The notes: a model not told the origin generated them from the sequence alone. Shown: positions 1-7,565, counted from the first letter of the stretch. The stretch: 39,900 bases of DNA from Pseudostreptobacillus hongkongensis (GCF_001559795.1 NZ_LOHY01000075.1:1-39900), one strand, 5' to 3'. Translations and numbers: made by a program.

Positions 1-41
1 GATACCGCCTATTTTTATCTGAAAATTTTTTCAAATTTGAG

Positions 42-70
42 ATTCTACCATAAAGAATTTAAATAAGCAA
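42..70 (-). promoter_or_regulatory. Probable promoter facing out of the left edge
   Basis: On the minus strand there is TTGCTT (65-70), a 17-nt spacer and TAGAAT (42-47). The sequence at 2-10, read on the minus strand, contains AGGCGGTAT, very like the ribosome-binding region ahead of the oxidoreductase gene at 6998. Together they suggest a leftward gene that starts just outside the window. No coding sequence is visible here, so this is inference. Confidence 0.35.
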
Positions 71-90
71 ATTATTTTATAGCCCTTATT

Positions 91-119
91 TTACAATATA
101 TTAAATAAATATGATAATG
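91..119 (+). promoter_or_regulatory. Possible promoter of the truncated transposase
   Basis: TTTACA (91-96) is followed by 17 nt and GATAAT (114-119), upstream of the transposase fragment. The rest of 1-223 is AT-rich with no coding sequence that I can support. The segment 100-120 is repeated exactly at 38671-38691, upstream of the second transposase remnant, so it probably belongs to the insertion element. Confidence 0.3.
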
Positions 120-223
120 TATTAAGTAGTTAAAAATGATTATATTTTAATTATGTAGCTTAATTAATTAGTTTAATTGTATAATATATCTTTAATTAGC
201 ATATAAGAAAGAAGGTATATAAT

Positions 224-754
224 ATGATTAAGAAATCTAGAAAGGTTGTATTAAATATGAAAGAAGAAAAAGTATATAAAACTATTAAAGACTTAAGTGA
301 AAATAAAATTAATAAACATAGAGCTTCTCTAATTCTAAATTACTCTAATGTCCATATTAATAGATTACTTAGAAAATATAAATCTGAAGGTAAATCTGCC
401 TTTTCTCATGGTAATAAAGGTAGAAAACCTTCTACTACTATACCCAATGAAATTAAAAATAATATTATTAAGCTATACAATGAAAAATACTTTAATTTTA
501 ATATTTCTCACTTTAGTGAAATGCTTAAAGAGTTTGAAAATATATCTGTATCTATTCCCACAATAATTAGTATACTAAGAAAAGAATTTATTATTTCTCC
601 TAAATCTCAAATAAAAACTAAAAGAGAATTAATTAAAGAAATTGAAATTAAAGAAGATACTACTAGAAAGAAAAAAGAAATTACTAAACTTAAACAAGCT
701 CGTATAAGAATAGAAAATAGCCATATAAAAAACATATACCTCCAAACTTTCTAG
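224..754 (+). pseudogene. Truncated ISNCY (IS1202-like) transposase, N-terminal part
   Basis: The product resembles the N-terminal part of ISNCY/IS1202-group transposases: a helix-turn-helix around residues 30-50 (KHRASLILNYSNVHINRLL), then the linker GKSAFSHGNKGRKPSTTI and a second DNA-binding-like region ending in ISPKSQIKTKRE. It stops at 176 codons, whereas family members run to about 400 or more and carry a DDE catalytic domain that is absent here. A +1 frame after about 735 reads KKHIPP, which matches the conserved C-terminal motif of the family, also seen in the second copy near 39170. So the gene has lost its catalytic middle and is frameshifted near its end. AGAAGG precedes the first ATG, but Met12 (MKEEKVYK) looks more like the usual family start. 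It is almost certainly inactive as a transposase; it might still bind DNA. Confidence 0.75.
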
Positions 755-812
755 TAATTTTAAATTTTTACTGTCCAGTTTTTTGGTATATGTTATCATC
801 TAGGATCTTTTA

Positions 813-2117
813 CTATGATTTTTTATTAAATATTATTTCTATAGGACAACCTTCAAATCCAAAATATTCTCTCAAGTTATTTTCTATATATCTTTGATAA
901 GAAAAATGTATAAGATCTGGATTATTTGAGAAGAACACAAACTTAGGAGGTGCTTGCCCAACTTGAGTTGCATAATTAATTTTAACAGCTCTTCCTTTTC
1001 TTGTAGGAACTGGATTTTTAGCCATTATTTCTTCAAGAACTTGGTTTAGTACCCCTGTTGATATCTTCTTATTATATTCCTCATTTATTTCTTTTACCAT
1101 ATCTACAATATTTATAGCTCTTTTACCTGTTAATGCAGACATAGTTACTACTGGTACATAATCTAAAAATGGCATATCTGCTTTTACAAGATCTGTAAAT
1201 TCTTTTACAGTCTTATTATCTTTCTCTATTAAATCCCATTTATTTATCGCTATAATCATAGGTTTTTTTTCTTCATATATTAAACCTGCAATTCTTTTAT
1301 CTTGTTCAGTTAAAAGTTCTGTAGCATCTAACATTAACACACAAACATTAGCTCTTTCTATAGCCTTAATTGCTCTTAATACTGAATAATACTCTATATC
1401 ATCTTCAACCTTAGATTTTCTTCTAATACCAGCTGTATCTATTATAGTATACTTTTGTTCTTTATACATAAAACTAGAATCTATAGAATCACGAGTTGTT
1501 CCTGCTATATCACTTACTATACTTCTTTCTTTATTAAGTATCTTATTAACAAAAGAAGATTTACCTGCATTTGGTCTTCCTAGTACAGCTATAGCTAAAG
1601 TATCTTCATCTATTTCTCTATCATCTACTGGAAACTTTTCAACAGCTAAATCAAGTAAGTCTCCAAGATTAACTTTATGTTCTGCAGAAATAGGTACTAC
1701 GTCTTCAAACCCTAAAGCATAAAATTCAAATATAGCATCCTTTTCTTTAACATAGTTATCTATTTTATTAACTGCAACTATAACTTTTTTATTTACTTTT
1801 CTAAGTACACTAGCTATATCTTCATCTATAGCTGTTATACCTGCTTTTCCATCAACTAAGAATATTATTACATCTGCTTCATCTATAGCAACTCTTGCCT
1901 GATCTTTAATTTTTTGCATTATGAAGTCATTACTACGTGGTTCAAGTCCACCAGTATCAACTAACATAAATTTTTTCCCAGACCATTCAGTTTCACGATA
2001 AAGTCTATCTCTTGTTACACCTTCTTCATTTTTTACTATAGATAATCTATCTCCTATCAATTTATTAAATAAAGTAGATTTACCTACGTTCGGTCTACCA
2101 ACTATTGCAACTATCAA
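813..2117 (-). CDS. der: Ribosome-assembly GTPase Der (EngA)
   Basis: Der is an essential GTPase with two G domains in tandem that acts in maturation of the 50S ribosomal subunit. The first G domain shows GRPNVGKS (residues 7-14), DTGG (54-57) and NKID (117-120). The second shows GRPNAGKS (180-187), DTAGIRRKS and NKWD. The last ~80 residues fit the KH-like domain, and 434 residues is normal length. The start is TTG: GAGGGG lies 6 nt upstream and the reading begins MIVAIVGRPN, as the family does. It is the last gene of the leftward cluster that starts at 6266, 19 nt after yigZ. I see no convincing terminator between its stop and the transposase remnant; 755-812 holds only AT-rich sequence. Confidence 0.97.
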   Translation of the reverse strand: MIVAIVGRPNVGKSTLFNKLIGDRLSIVKNEEGVTRDRLYRETEWSGKKFMLVDTGGLEPRSNDFIMQKIKDQARVAIDEADVIIFLVDGKAGITAIDEDIASVLRKVNKKVIVAVNKIDNYVKEKDAIFEFYALGFEDVVPISAEHKVNLGDLLDLAVEKFPVDDREIDEDTLAIAVLGRPNAGKSSFVNKILNKERSIVSDIAGTTRDSIDSSFMYKEQKYTIIDTAGIRRKSKVEDDIEYYSVLRAIKAIERANVCVLMLDATELLTEQDKRIAGLIYEEKKPMIIAINKWDLIEKDNKTVKEFTDLVKADMPFLDYVPVVTMSALTGKRAINIVDMVKEINEEYNKKISTGVLNQVLEEIMAKNPVPTRKGRAVKINYATQVGQAPPKFVFFSNNPDLIHFSYQRYIENNLREYFGFEGCPIEIIFNKKS

Positions 2118-2136
2118 AATTTTCCCCTCTTTCTAA

Positions 2137-2715
2137 TTAAAGTTCTATTATTATTATCCCCTTAATTTCTTTTAATTTTTTTAAATTTTCATCACTTATA
2201 CTTATTTTAAGTGATACTCTTTCATTGTATGTTTTCTCTATAATTTCTATATTATTTTTTTCTAAAAACATGTCCATTTCAGCTGATTTAGTATATTCAT
2301 AATCTAAAAGTACTATACTTTTAGGTACATATTCTATTATTCCAGCCTCGATTATAGCTAACTTTGCACATTTTGCATAATTCCTAATAAGCCCACCTGC
2401 TCCAAGTTTTACACCACCAAAATATCTAGTAGATACTATTACTAAGTTTGAAACATCTAACCTGTTTATTATTTCAGCCATAGGTTTACCAGCTGTATTT
2501 AAAGGCTCACCATTATCATTAAATTTAAAATATTCCTGATTATTTTCCACTACCTTATATGCATAAACATTATGTGTAGCATCAAAATGTTTTTCACTTA
2601 TTTTTTTAATAAACTTTTCTGCATCTAATACCGTATTAACAGGTTTAATATATCCTATAAATCTAGATTTTTTTTCTAAAAATTCTATACTAGTTTCTTT
2701 TTCTATAGTTTTCAT
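2137..2715 (-). CDS. yigZ: YigZ/IMPACT family protein
   Basis: The N-terminal ~110 residues are the UPF0029/IMPACT domain, with the diagnostic run FNDNGEPLNTAGKP followed by STRYFGGVKLGAGGLIRNY. The C-terminal part fits the DUF1949 domain found in bacterial members. At 192 residues it is close to the family's usual ~200. The molecular role of bacterial YigZ is poorly defined; eukaryotic IMPACT modulates the Gcn1/Gcn2 stress pathway, and binding to nucleic acid or the translation machinery has been suggested. GGAG sits 4 nt before the ATG. The start overlaps the end of the upstream membrane-protein gene by 4 nt, which suggests translational coupling. Confidence 0.92.
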   Translation of the reverse strand: MKTIEKETSIEFLEKKSRFIGYIKPVNTVLDAEKFIKKISEKHFDATHNVYAYKVVENNQEYFKFNDNGEPLNTAGKPMAEIINRLDVSNLVIVSTRYFGGVKLGAGGLIRNYAKCAKLAIIEAGIIEYVPKSIVLLDYEYTKSAEMDMFLEKNNIEIIEKTYNERVSLKISISDENLKKLKEIKGIIIIEL

Positions 2716-3410
2716 ACTACTCCAAATATTCTTAATATCATATTTGATAATTGTGGGAATATATTTAAAGACTTAATAAAGTATATTAAAAATATTATGA
2801 TTAATATAGAATATCTTTGTAAATTTAACAATATTCTTCTTAAATCATTATCACCGTAAGAAAAAGCAATATAAAACATATCATAACCTGGAAGTGGTAT
2901 AAAGTCAAATATGAAGAAGGCTAAAGCAACCATAAATATATTAGACATCAATATGTATATATTAAGTACGAATAGACTTATTGTTATATATGATAATAAT
3001 TTAAGCATTAATGCTGAAAAAATTATAAGGATAATGTCTGATGCAAATCCTGCAATTCCTATATTTAATATAGCTCGTCTTCCATTTTTTAAACTTCCAT
3101 AGTTTATATCTACACCATTACTTATATTAACAATTAAAGGTGAACCTATAACTATTAAGAAAAATGTAAAAGTAATGTCTCTAATATTAATATGATTAAT
3201 TGGATTTAAACTCATGCTTTTAGAATATTTTAAATGTTTGTCTCCATAATAATATGCAACATATGATCTTAATACATCTTTGAAAGAACTAACAACGATA
3301 AATGCGACTAATAAGCTTATATATCTAATTAAAGTTGGATTATTCAAAAATGCATATGCTATACATAATACTATTATGGAAAATATTAATATACCGTTTT
3401 CCCTTTTCAT
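2712..3410 (-). CDS. Degenerate site-2-protease-like (M50) membrane protein
   Basis: This is a hydrophobic protein of 232 residues with about six membrane segments. Its architecture follows small site-2 proteases: a YxxGD element after the first helices, then SLNPINHI (family: TLNPxxH), and near the C-terminus DFIPLPGYD (family: N-x-x-P-x-P-P-L-D-G). At the place where the HExxH zinc motif should stand, before YVAYYYGD, the sequence reads KDVLR, with no histidine or glutamate. The usual AGPxxN also reads AGFASD. A possible metal-ligand Asp in the last motif remains. It is therefore probably not an active protease. The start overlaps the end of ddl by 4 nt and it sits in the ddl-yigZ-der cluster. 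Family assignment is inference from motif order; it could be an unrelated membrane protein. Confidence 0.6.
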   Translation of the reverse strand: MKRENGILIFSIIVLCIAYAFLNNPTLIRYISLLVAFIVVSSFKDVLRSYVAYYYGDKHLKYSKSMSLNPINHINIRDITFTFFLIVIGSPLIVNISNGVDINYGSLKNGRRAILNIGIAGFASDIILIIFSALMLKLLSYITISLFVLNIYILMSNIFMVALAFFIFDFIPLPGYDMFYIAFSYGDNDLRRILLNLQRYSILIIIFLIYFIKSLNIFPQLSNMILRIFGVV

Positions 3411-4306
3411 TTTTCTAATGATGCTCCTATCAATAAATCTAATGTTTCTGAATATGAATATCCAAGACTTGCAGTAGATTTAGGTAATAACGAATTTTTA
3501 GTCATTCCAGGTAATGTATTAACTTCTAAGAAGTATACAACATTATCCATTATTAAATAATCTATTCTTGCAAATCCTTTACATTTTATTGCGTTATATG
3601 CTTTCAATGTAAATTCATTTATTTCTTTTTGAATTTTTTCTTCAAAAGTATAAACATATTCACGTGCTCCACCATTTTCATACTTTGATTTATAGTCAAA
3701 AAAAGTATCTTTTAATGGTTCTATTAAAACAGTTGGATATACTTTTCCATTTATTATAGGTACAGATATTTCCACACCTGTTATAACTCTTTCAATAACT
3801 ACTTCATCATCTATTTTAAATACTTCATTTAATCCATATTCTAATTCTTCTTGATTAGTTGCAAAATATATCCCTATACTTGATCCACCTTTATTAGGTT
3901 TTAAAATAACCTTTTCACCTAAATTAAGTTTAGAAAATTCTACCTTTTCACCTTTTTTAACAGATATACCATCTATTACTCTAACTCCAGCATCTCTGAC
4001 AACTGCTTTAGTAATATCCTTATCTATACATAAAGAACTTGTCATAATTCCAGGACCTGAATATGGTATATTTAATATTTCAAGTACAGATTGAACAGTA
4101 CCATCTTCACCAAATTCACCATGTAAAGCAATATATGCAAATTCTATATCCATTCCTATAATTTTAAAAATATCTTCTTTTTTATCTAAAAGTATTTCAG
4201 TAACTTCATATTTATTTTTATCAAGATTTGAAGATATTTCACGTCCTGTATTAATAGATACTTCACGTTCTGATGAAATTCCTCCATAAATTACAGCAAC
4301 CTTCAT
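3407..4306 (-). CDS. ddl: D-alanine--D-alanine ligase
   Basis: Ddl joins two D-alanines using ATP, making the dipeptide that MurF adds to the peptidoglycan precursor in the cytoplasm. The sequence is an ATP-grasp ligase: GGISSEREVSINTG at the N-terminus, LHGEFGEDG, LKPNKGGSSIGI in the ATP-binding part, and at the C-terminus ARIDYL followed by LEVNTLPGMT, which carries the metal-binding residues. At 299 residues it is normal length. The ATG overlaps the stop of the STAS gene (TAATG), so the two are probably coupled. It shares the window with two other wall enzymes, MurA and PBP2, in separate transcription units. Confidence 0.97.
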   Translation of the reverse strand: MKVAVIYGGISSEREVSINTGREISSNLDKNKYEVTEILLDKKEDIFKIIGMDIEFAYIALHGEFGEDGTVQSVLEILNIPYSGPGIMTSSLCIDKDITKAVVRDAGVRVIDGISVKKGEKVEFSKLNLGEKVILKPNKGGSSIGIYFATNQEELEYGLNEVFKIDDEVVIERVITGVEISVPIINGKVYPTVLIEPLKDTFFDYKSKYENGGAREYVYTFEEKIQKEINEFTLKAYNAIKCKGFARIDYLIMDNVVYFLEVNTLPGMTKNSLLPKSTASLGYSYSETLDLLIGASLEK

Positions 4307-4785
4307 TATTTTACCACCTTTTTCATCGCATCTACTACAGATTGAAACACTTTCTTATTCTCATCATTTAAATTCATAAGAACTTCATGCATTTCAAGTA
4401 TATATCTAGATTTATCATTCATATTATCATTTGTTTCTAAACTAATAGCTTCTAAACTTTCTGATTTTATTTCTTCTTCATTTATTATATCAATAAACTT
4501 TGTAATACCAGTTTGTTTTAAAAATCCTTTAGCTTCCTGACTAGGATTTAAAACTACAAGTTTTTTATTTTTCTTAGTTTTTAATTCTATAGCAATTTTA
4601 GCTATCATACCAAGAAAAGTTGAATCCATATATATAGTTTCAGACATTTCAAATGAAAGATCTACTATTTCATCAAAATTTAAATCTATAAAATCTGAAA
4701 GATTTTTAGAGTTTTTCATAGTAGCTTTACCCAATATTTTAAAAATATATCTTCCTTCTATATTAACGTATAAAAAATCATCCAT
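4306..4785 (-). CDS. STAS-domain protein (anti-sigma antagonist-like)
   Basis: The first ~105 residues fit the STAS fold of SpoIIAA/RsbV-type anti-anti-sigma factors. VDLSFEM ends a core strand, and YMDSTFLGMIAKI contains the conserved D-S pair in which the serine is normally phosphorylated by a partner kinase. About 50 extra residues follow, acidic then lysine-rich and probably helical. No anti-sigma kinase or alternative sigma factor is encoded nearby, so the partner is unknown; lipid-asymmetry (MlaB-like) STAS proteins are another possibility. An upstream GTG at 4800 is open, but GAGG lies 9 nt ahead of the ATG at 4785, which also places the start just after the hslO stop. I chose that ATG. 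Confidence 0.75.
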   Translation of the reverse strand: MDDFLYVNIEGRYIFKILGKATMKNSKNLSDFIDLNFDEIVDLSFEMSETIYMDSTFLGMIAKIAIELKTKKNKKLVVLNPSQEAKGFLKQTGITKFIDIINEEEIKSESLEAISLETNDNMNDKSRYILEMHEVLMNLNDENKKVFQSVVDAMKKVVK

Positions 4786-4786
4786 T

Positions 4787-5722
4787 TTAATATACCTCAC
4801 TTAAACTATTATATCTATATTTCTTACCACAAAAACTACATTCTATTTCTATAAATCCATCTTCTGTTATAATTTCATCAATTTCTTTTTCACTAATAGA
4901 TGTAGTTAAGGCTCTTTTCATATATGTATCATTACAATCACACTCATAATTAACATCTGTAATTTCAAGTATTTTTATATCCTCTATCATAGGTAATTTA
5001 TCATAAGGTAAGCCTTTATACTTATCTTCATTTTCAAATATTTCTATATCATTTTCAAATATTAAATGTGCTATTCTTTCAAGACTAAAATTATTATATA
5101 GCATATCTGTAATAGATGTTAATCTTGTAAGTTTATTACCTACAAAGTTTAATACTTCTTCATCTCCATCTGGTAATAGTTGTATTAATAAACCTGAACT
5201 TTTTGCAACACTCATATCCTCGTTATATTTAACAGAACATACTAATATACTCTTAGTTTGTTCTGATCTTTCAAAATATTCATTCATTGCAAGTTCTAAT
5301 AAATTATCTTCTATAACAAATAAAGAAGTATATGGTGTTTTTAATCCATAATCTACCATAATTTGTAAAGTTGATCCATCCAAATTATATAATTCTTTTA
5401 TCTTTTCTTTATTATCATTACTAATTGCCTTAATTAATTCTTCATGTTTTTCACTATCAACATCTACTTTAACTGCAACATTTGAATTTATTGTAGTTTT
5501 AGCTATAACATTTTTTAAAGCTCCTTTAGTTTTTAATGTAATACTTGATCTTGTATTACTTGATTTAATATCTTGTGCTAATATCGCAGCTAGAGTTGAA
5601 AGTTTTGCAACTCTTTCAGTATACATAACATCTAAATTAGTATGGTTTATAACCTCTTTTACTAAATTTGTTGTATCTAATATTTCAAATTTTAAACTTT
5701 TACTTACTCCACGTAATATCAT
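4787..5722 (-). CDS. hslO: Redox-regulated chaperone Hsp33
   Basis: Hsp33 is a cytoplasmic holdase that is activated when oxidation releases zinc from four cysteines. The switch is visible near the C-terminus as CDC, 31 residues, then CSFC, matching the canonical CxC-X(27-32)-CxxC. The N-terminal part (ILRGVSKSLKFEI... and SSNTRSSITLKTKGALKNV) fits the substrate-binding domain. The frame is open to an ATG at 5734, but GGAG stands 6 nt before the ATG at 5722, giving 311 residues beginning MILRGVSK, so I prefer the shorter start. It follows the lipoprotein gene directly and precedes the STAS gene. Confidence 0.95.
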   Translation of the reverse strand: MILRGVSKSLKFEILDTTNLVKEVINHTNLDVMYTERVAKLSTLAAILAQDIKSSNTRSSITLKTKGALKNVIAKTTINSNVAVKVDVDSEKHEELIKAISNDNKEKIKELYNLDGSTLQIMVDYGLKTPYTSLFVIEDNLLELAMNEYFERSEQTKSILVCSVKYNEDMSVAKSSGLLIQLLPDGDEEVLNFVGNKLTRLTSITDMLYNNFSLERIAHLIFENDIEIFENEDKYKGLPYDKLPMIEDIKILEITDVNYECDCNDTYMKRALTTSISEKEIDEIITEDGFIEIECSFCGKKYRYNSLSEVY

Positions 5723-5723
5723 T

Positions 5724-6266
5724 TTATTCTCCATTCACTTTATTCAAAGTAGAAAAATATGAACCAAACAATTCATCTATATTTTCTCTCCTTAAAAGTA
5801 TCTTATTTTCCATATTTTCTTTAACTATTAAAAACTGACTTATATTAGTTTTAATAGGTATATTAGGATTTTTTAATATATCTAACAACACATCTTTAAC
5901 TTTAACATCTTTTTCACCATTAAATGCTTTTCTAAACATTTCTTTATATGCCAAATCAAAGACCTTTTCAACATCAATATTATTTATTTTTACATTAACT
6001 ACTAAAGTTCCATCTTCACGGTTTGTAGTATTTTGAACAGAATATTTCATATTTGCAAATAATGCTTCTAAAAATATTTTTTTAGATTCATTTTGATCTT
6101 TAAAATTAACTATATCTAATAACTCAGGATTAGATAAAGTTTTTTTAGCTTCTTCTATTTTTGATAACTTAATATCTTTTAAAAAAATATTTACAATTTT
6201 TTCTGGTTTTTGTCCACATGAAATAACCAGTAAAAATACACAAATTAAAAATATTACCCTCTTCAT
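5724..6266 (-). CDS. Predicted lipoprotein of unknown function
   Basis: The N-terminus is a clear lipoprotein signal: MKR, a hydrophobic run, and the lipobox VISCG with Cys17 as the predicted lipidated residue. The mature part (~163 residues) is charged and mostly helical at first (KIVNIFLKDIKLSKIEEAKKTL), then mixed. The layout recalls small NTF2-like lipoproteins (DUF4878/DUF5105 type), but I cannot assign a family with confidence. It is the first gene of the unit running to der, with its own promoter at 6301-6330 and GGGAG upstream of the ATG. Its lipidation would need the LspA encoded at 24211-24675. Its role is unknown. Confidence 0.7.
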   Translation of the reverse strand: MKRVIFLICVFLLVISCGQKPEKIVNIFLKDIKLSKIEEAKKTLSNPELLDIVNFKDQNESKKIFLEALFANMKYSVQNTTNREDGTLVVNVKINNIDVEKVFDLAYKEMFRKAFNGEKDVKVKDVLLDILKNPNIPIKTNISQFLIVKENMENKILLRRENIDELFGSYFSTLNKVNGE

Positions 6267-6300
6267 TTTCTATATCTCCCATCCAAAACATACTGTATTT

Positions 6301-6330
6301 ATTATACAATATTTTATCTAGTTATGTAAA
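6301..6330 (-). promoter_or_regulatory. Promoter of the lipoprotein-hslO-ddl-der cluster
   Basis: TTTACA (6325-6330), an 18-nt spacer and a perfect TATAAT (6301-6306) read leftward. The lipoprotein ATG lies about 35 nt downstream of the -10 box. It directly follows the terminator of the oxidoreductase gene. Confidence 0.7.
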
Positions 6331-6362
6331 GTAAAAAGGACAAAAGTTAAATACCTTTGTCC
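6331..6362 (-). terminator. Intrinsic terminator after the oxidoreductase gene
   Basis: On the minus strand GGACAAA (6356-6362) pairs with TTTGTCC (6338-6344) across an 11-nt loop, followed by TTTTTAC. It begins 6 nt after the oxidoreductase stop and ends the two-gene Rrf2 unit. Confidence 0.85.
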
Positions 6363-6368
6363 ACGAAA

Positions 6369-6998
6369 TTATTCACCTAATACACTAATACGTTTCCCTA
6401 TATTTTTACCGTTTACAGCTTCATCTACCATAGCCTTAGCATAATCTGCATAACTTATGTAGCTATCACCTTTTGAATTAACTGTAAATACTTCTCCTGC
6501 TAATATATATTTACCTGTTTTTTCTCCTTCAAAATCAAAATCTGCTGCAGGACTTACATATGTCCATTTAACATCATTTCTTTTTCTTAATTCATCAAGT
6601 GATCTACCCATAGCACTTGCAAGTGGTCTATATTCTTCTTCAAAATCATCAGCTTCAAATAAATGTTTAGTTAAAGTATCATCTAGATATAGACTTCCTG
6701 CTCCACCTACTACTAATAATCTTGTATTAGTTCCCGATAAAACATCAGATAAGTGTTTAAGTGTTTCAGAATGTAAATGTAATGTATCTTCTCTCCATGT
6801 TCCAAAAGCATTTATAACAACATCAAATTCTTTTAAATCTTCAGTGTTTAAATTCATTAAATCTTTTATAATATACTTAGATGCTGCCGTCTTATTTTCT
6901 TCTCTTACTATAGCTGTTACATCTAATCCTCTCTCTACTGCTTCTTTTACTATCAAACTTCCAGCTTTACCATTAGCTGCTATTACTCCTATTTTCAT
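6369..6998 (-). CDS. YwnB-like NAD(P)-binding oxidoreductase
   Basis: This is an atypical short-chain dehydrogenase/NmrA-type protein of 209 residues. The N-terminal Rossmann motif reads GVIAANGKAGSLIVKEA, followed by the NAD(P)-contacting region FDVVINAFG and LLVVGGAGSLYL. WTYVSPAADF matches the segment typical of the YwnB/BLVRB-like group. The substrate is unknown; relatives are often linked to redox or electrophile stress. The gene lies downstream of an Rrf2 regulator in the same direction, as ywnA and ywnB do in Bacillus subtilis. A palindrome overlapping its promoter (7028-7071) suggests repression by that regulator. AGGCGG precedes the ATG. Confidence 0.85.
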   Translation of the reverse strand: MKIGVIAANGKAGSLIVKEAVERGLDVTAIVREENKTAASKYIIKDLMNLNTEDLKEFDVVINAFGTWREDTLHLHSETLKHLSDVLSGTNTRLLVVGGAGSLYLDDTLTKHLFEADDFEEEYRPLASAMGRSLDELRKRNDVKWTYVSPAADFDFEGEKTGKYILAGEVFTVNSKGDSYISYADYAKAMVDEAVNGKNIGKRISVLGE

Positions 6999-7026
6999 TA
7001 AATACCGCCTAAATTCTAATCACAAA

Positions 7027-7056
7027 TATATATTAATATTTTTGTTGTAATGTCAA
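7027..7056 (-). promoter_or_regulatory. Promoter of the oxidoreductase gene
   Basis: A perfect -35 TTGACA (7051-7056) reads leftward, with a TATATA-like -10 at about 7027-7032 (18-nt spacer). The -35 hexamer sits in the 9-nt centre of the palindrome at 7039-7071. Confidence 0.6.
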
Positions 7057-7071
7057 TAGTTACAACAAAAA
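7039..7071. promoter_or_regulatory. Probable Rrf2-type operator (12-bp inverted repeat)
   Basis: The arms TTTTTGTTGTAA (7039-7050) and TTACAACAAAAA (7060-7071) are perfect reverse complements separated by 9 nt. The centre holds the -35 box of the downstream oxidoreductase gene, so a bound dimer would block RNA polymerase. The adjacent Rrf2 regulator is the obvious candidate. The repeat has no T-run in either direction and is not a terminator. Confidence 0.65.
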
Positions 7072-7086
7072 ATATAGAAAATATAG

Positions 7087-7506
7087 TTAAATTATATCAT
7101 CAACTATATCCTTTAAACTTATAGACTTCATTTTATCTTCCATAACTTTTTGAATTTGATAAAATTTTTCATCTAAAGTATTCTTAATATTTTTCCCTAC
7201 TGGACATTCTGGATTAGGATTATCATGAAGATTAAATAGTCCTTCTTTTTTTATACAACTAACTGCCATATATACCTCATACATAGATATATCTTTAGCC
7301 TCTTTTAGAAGATGTGCTCCACCTGTTCCTCTATTTACCTTAACTATATTTGCTGATTTTAGTTGTTGTAGTATTTTACGAATTATAACAGGGTTTACCT
7401 GTATACTTTCTGCTAAATAATCACTAGTTACTTTATCTTTATCTTCATAAATCTCTATACATGTTAATATATGAAGAGCTATGCTATAACGAGTTGAAAT
7501 CTGCAT
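7087..7506 (-). CDS. Rrf2 family transcriptional regulator (YwnA-like)
   Basis: This 139-residue protein has the Rrf2 winged helix: MQISTRYSIALHILTCI at the start, a recognition region VNPVIIRKILQQLKSANIV, and the wing motif RGTGGAHLL. Rrf2 proteins are dimeric repressors or activators that sense redox, Fe-S status or small electrophiles. The C-terminal half has only two cysteines (SCIKKEG and NPECPVG), not the three-Cys cluster ligand set of IscR/NsrR, so it is more likely a thiol- or ligand-sensing YwnA-type member. AAGGAAG precedes the ATG. The gene begins 35 nt after the bamA terminator, so any promoter of its own is squeezed into that space. Confidence 0.88.
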   Translation of the reverse strand: MQISTRYSIALHILTCIEIYEDKDKVTSDYLAESIQVNPVIIRKILQQLKSANIVKVNRGTGGAHLLKEAKDISMYEVYMAVSCIKKEGLFNLHDNPNPECPVGKNIKNTLDEKFYQIQKVMEDKMKSISLKDIVDDII

Positions 7507-7534
7507 ATATTCACTTCCTTTATTTTTAAAAGTA

Positions 7535-7560
7535 TAAATAAGCTGGAATTACTTCCAGCT
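7535..7560 (-). terminator. Terminator after bamA
   Basis: AGCTGGAA (7541-7548) and TTCCAGCT (7553-7560) form a perfect 8-bp stem with a 4-nt loop, followed on the minus strand by an interrupted T stretch (TATTTATACTTTT). It starts 6 nt after the bamA stop and closes the long operon. Confidence 0.8.
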
Positions 7561-7565
7561 TTATA

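Noticed and set aside
348-566. Second open frame overlapping the transposase remnant
   Set aside because: Same strand, different frame; Leu/Ile-rich product without motif, while the overlapping frame shows the transposase helix-turn-helix.
765-800. TGTCCAGTTTTTTGG as the end of another insertion sequence truncating the transposase copy
   Set aside because: It looks like an IS tip, but no matching inverted copy is found at the other side (1-223), so there is no support.
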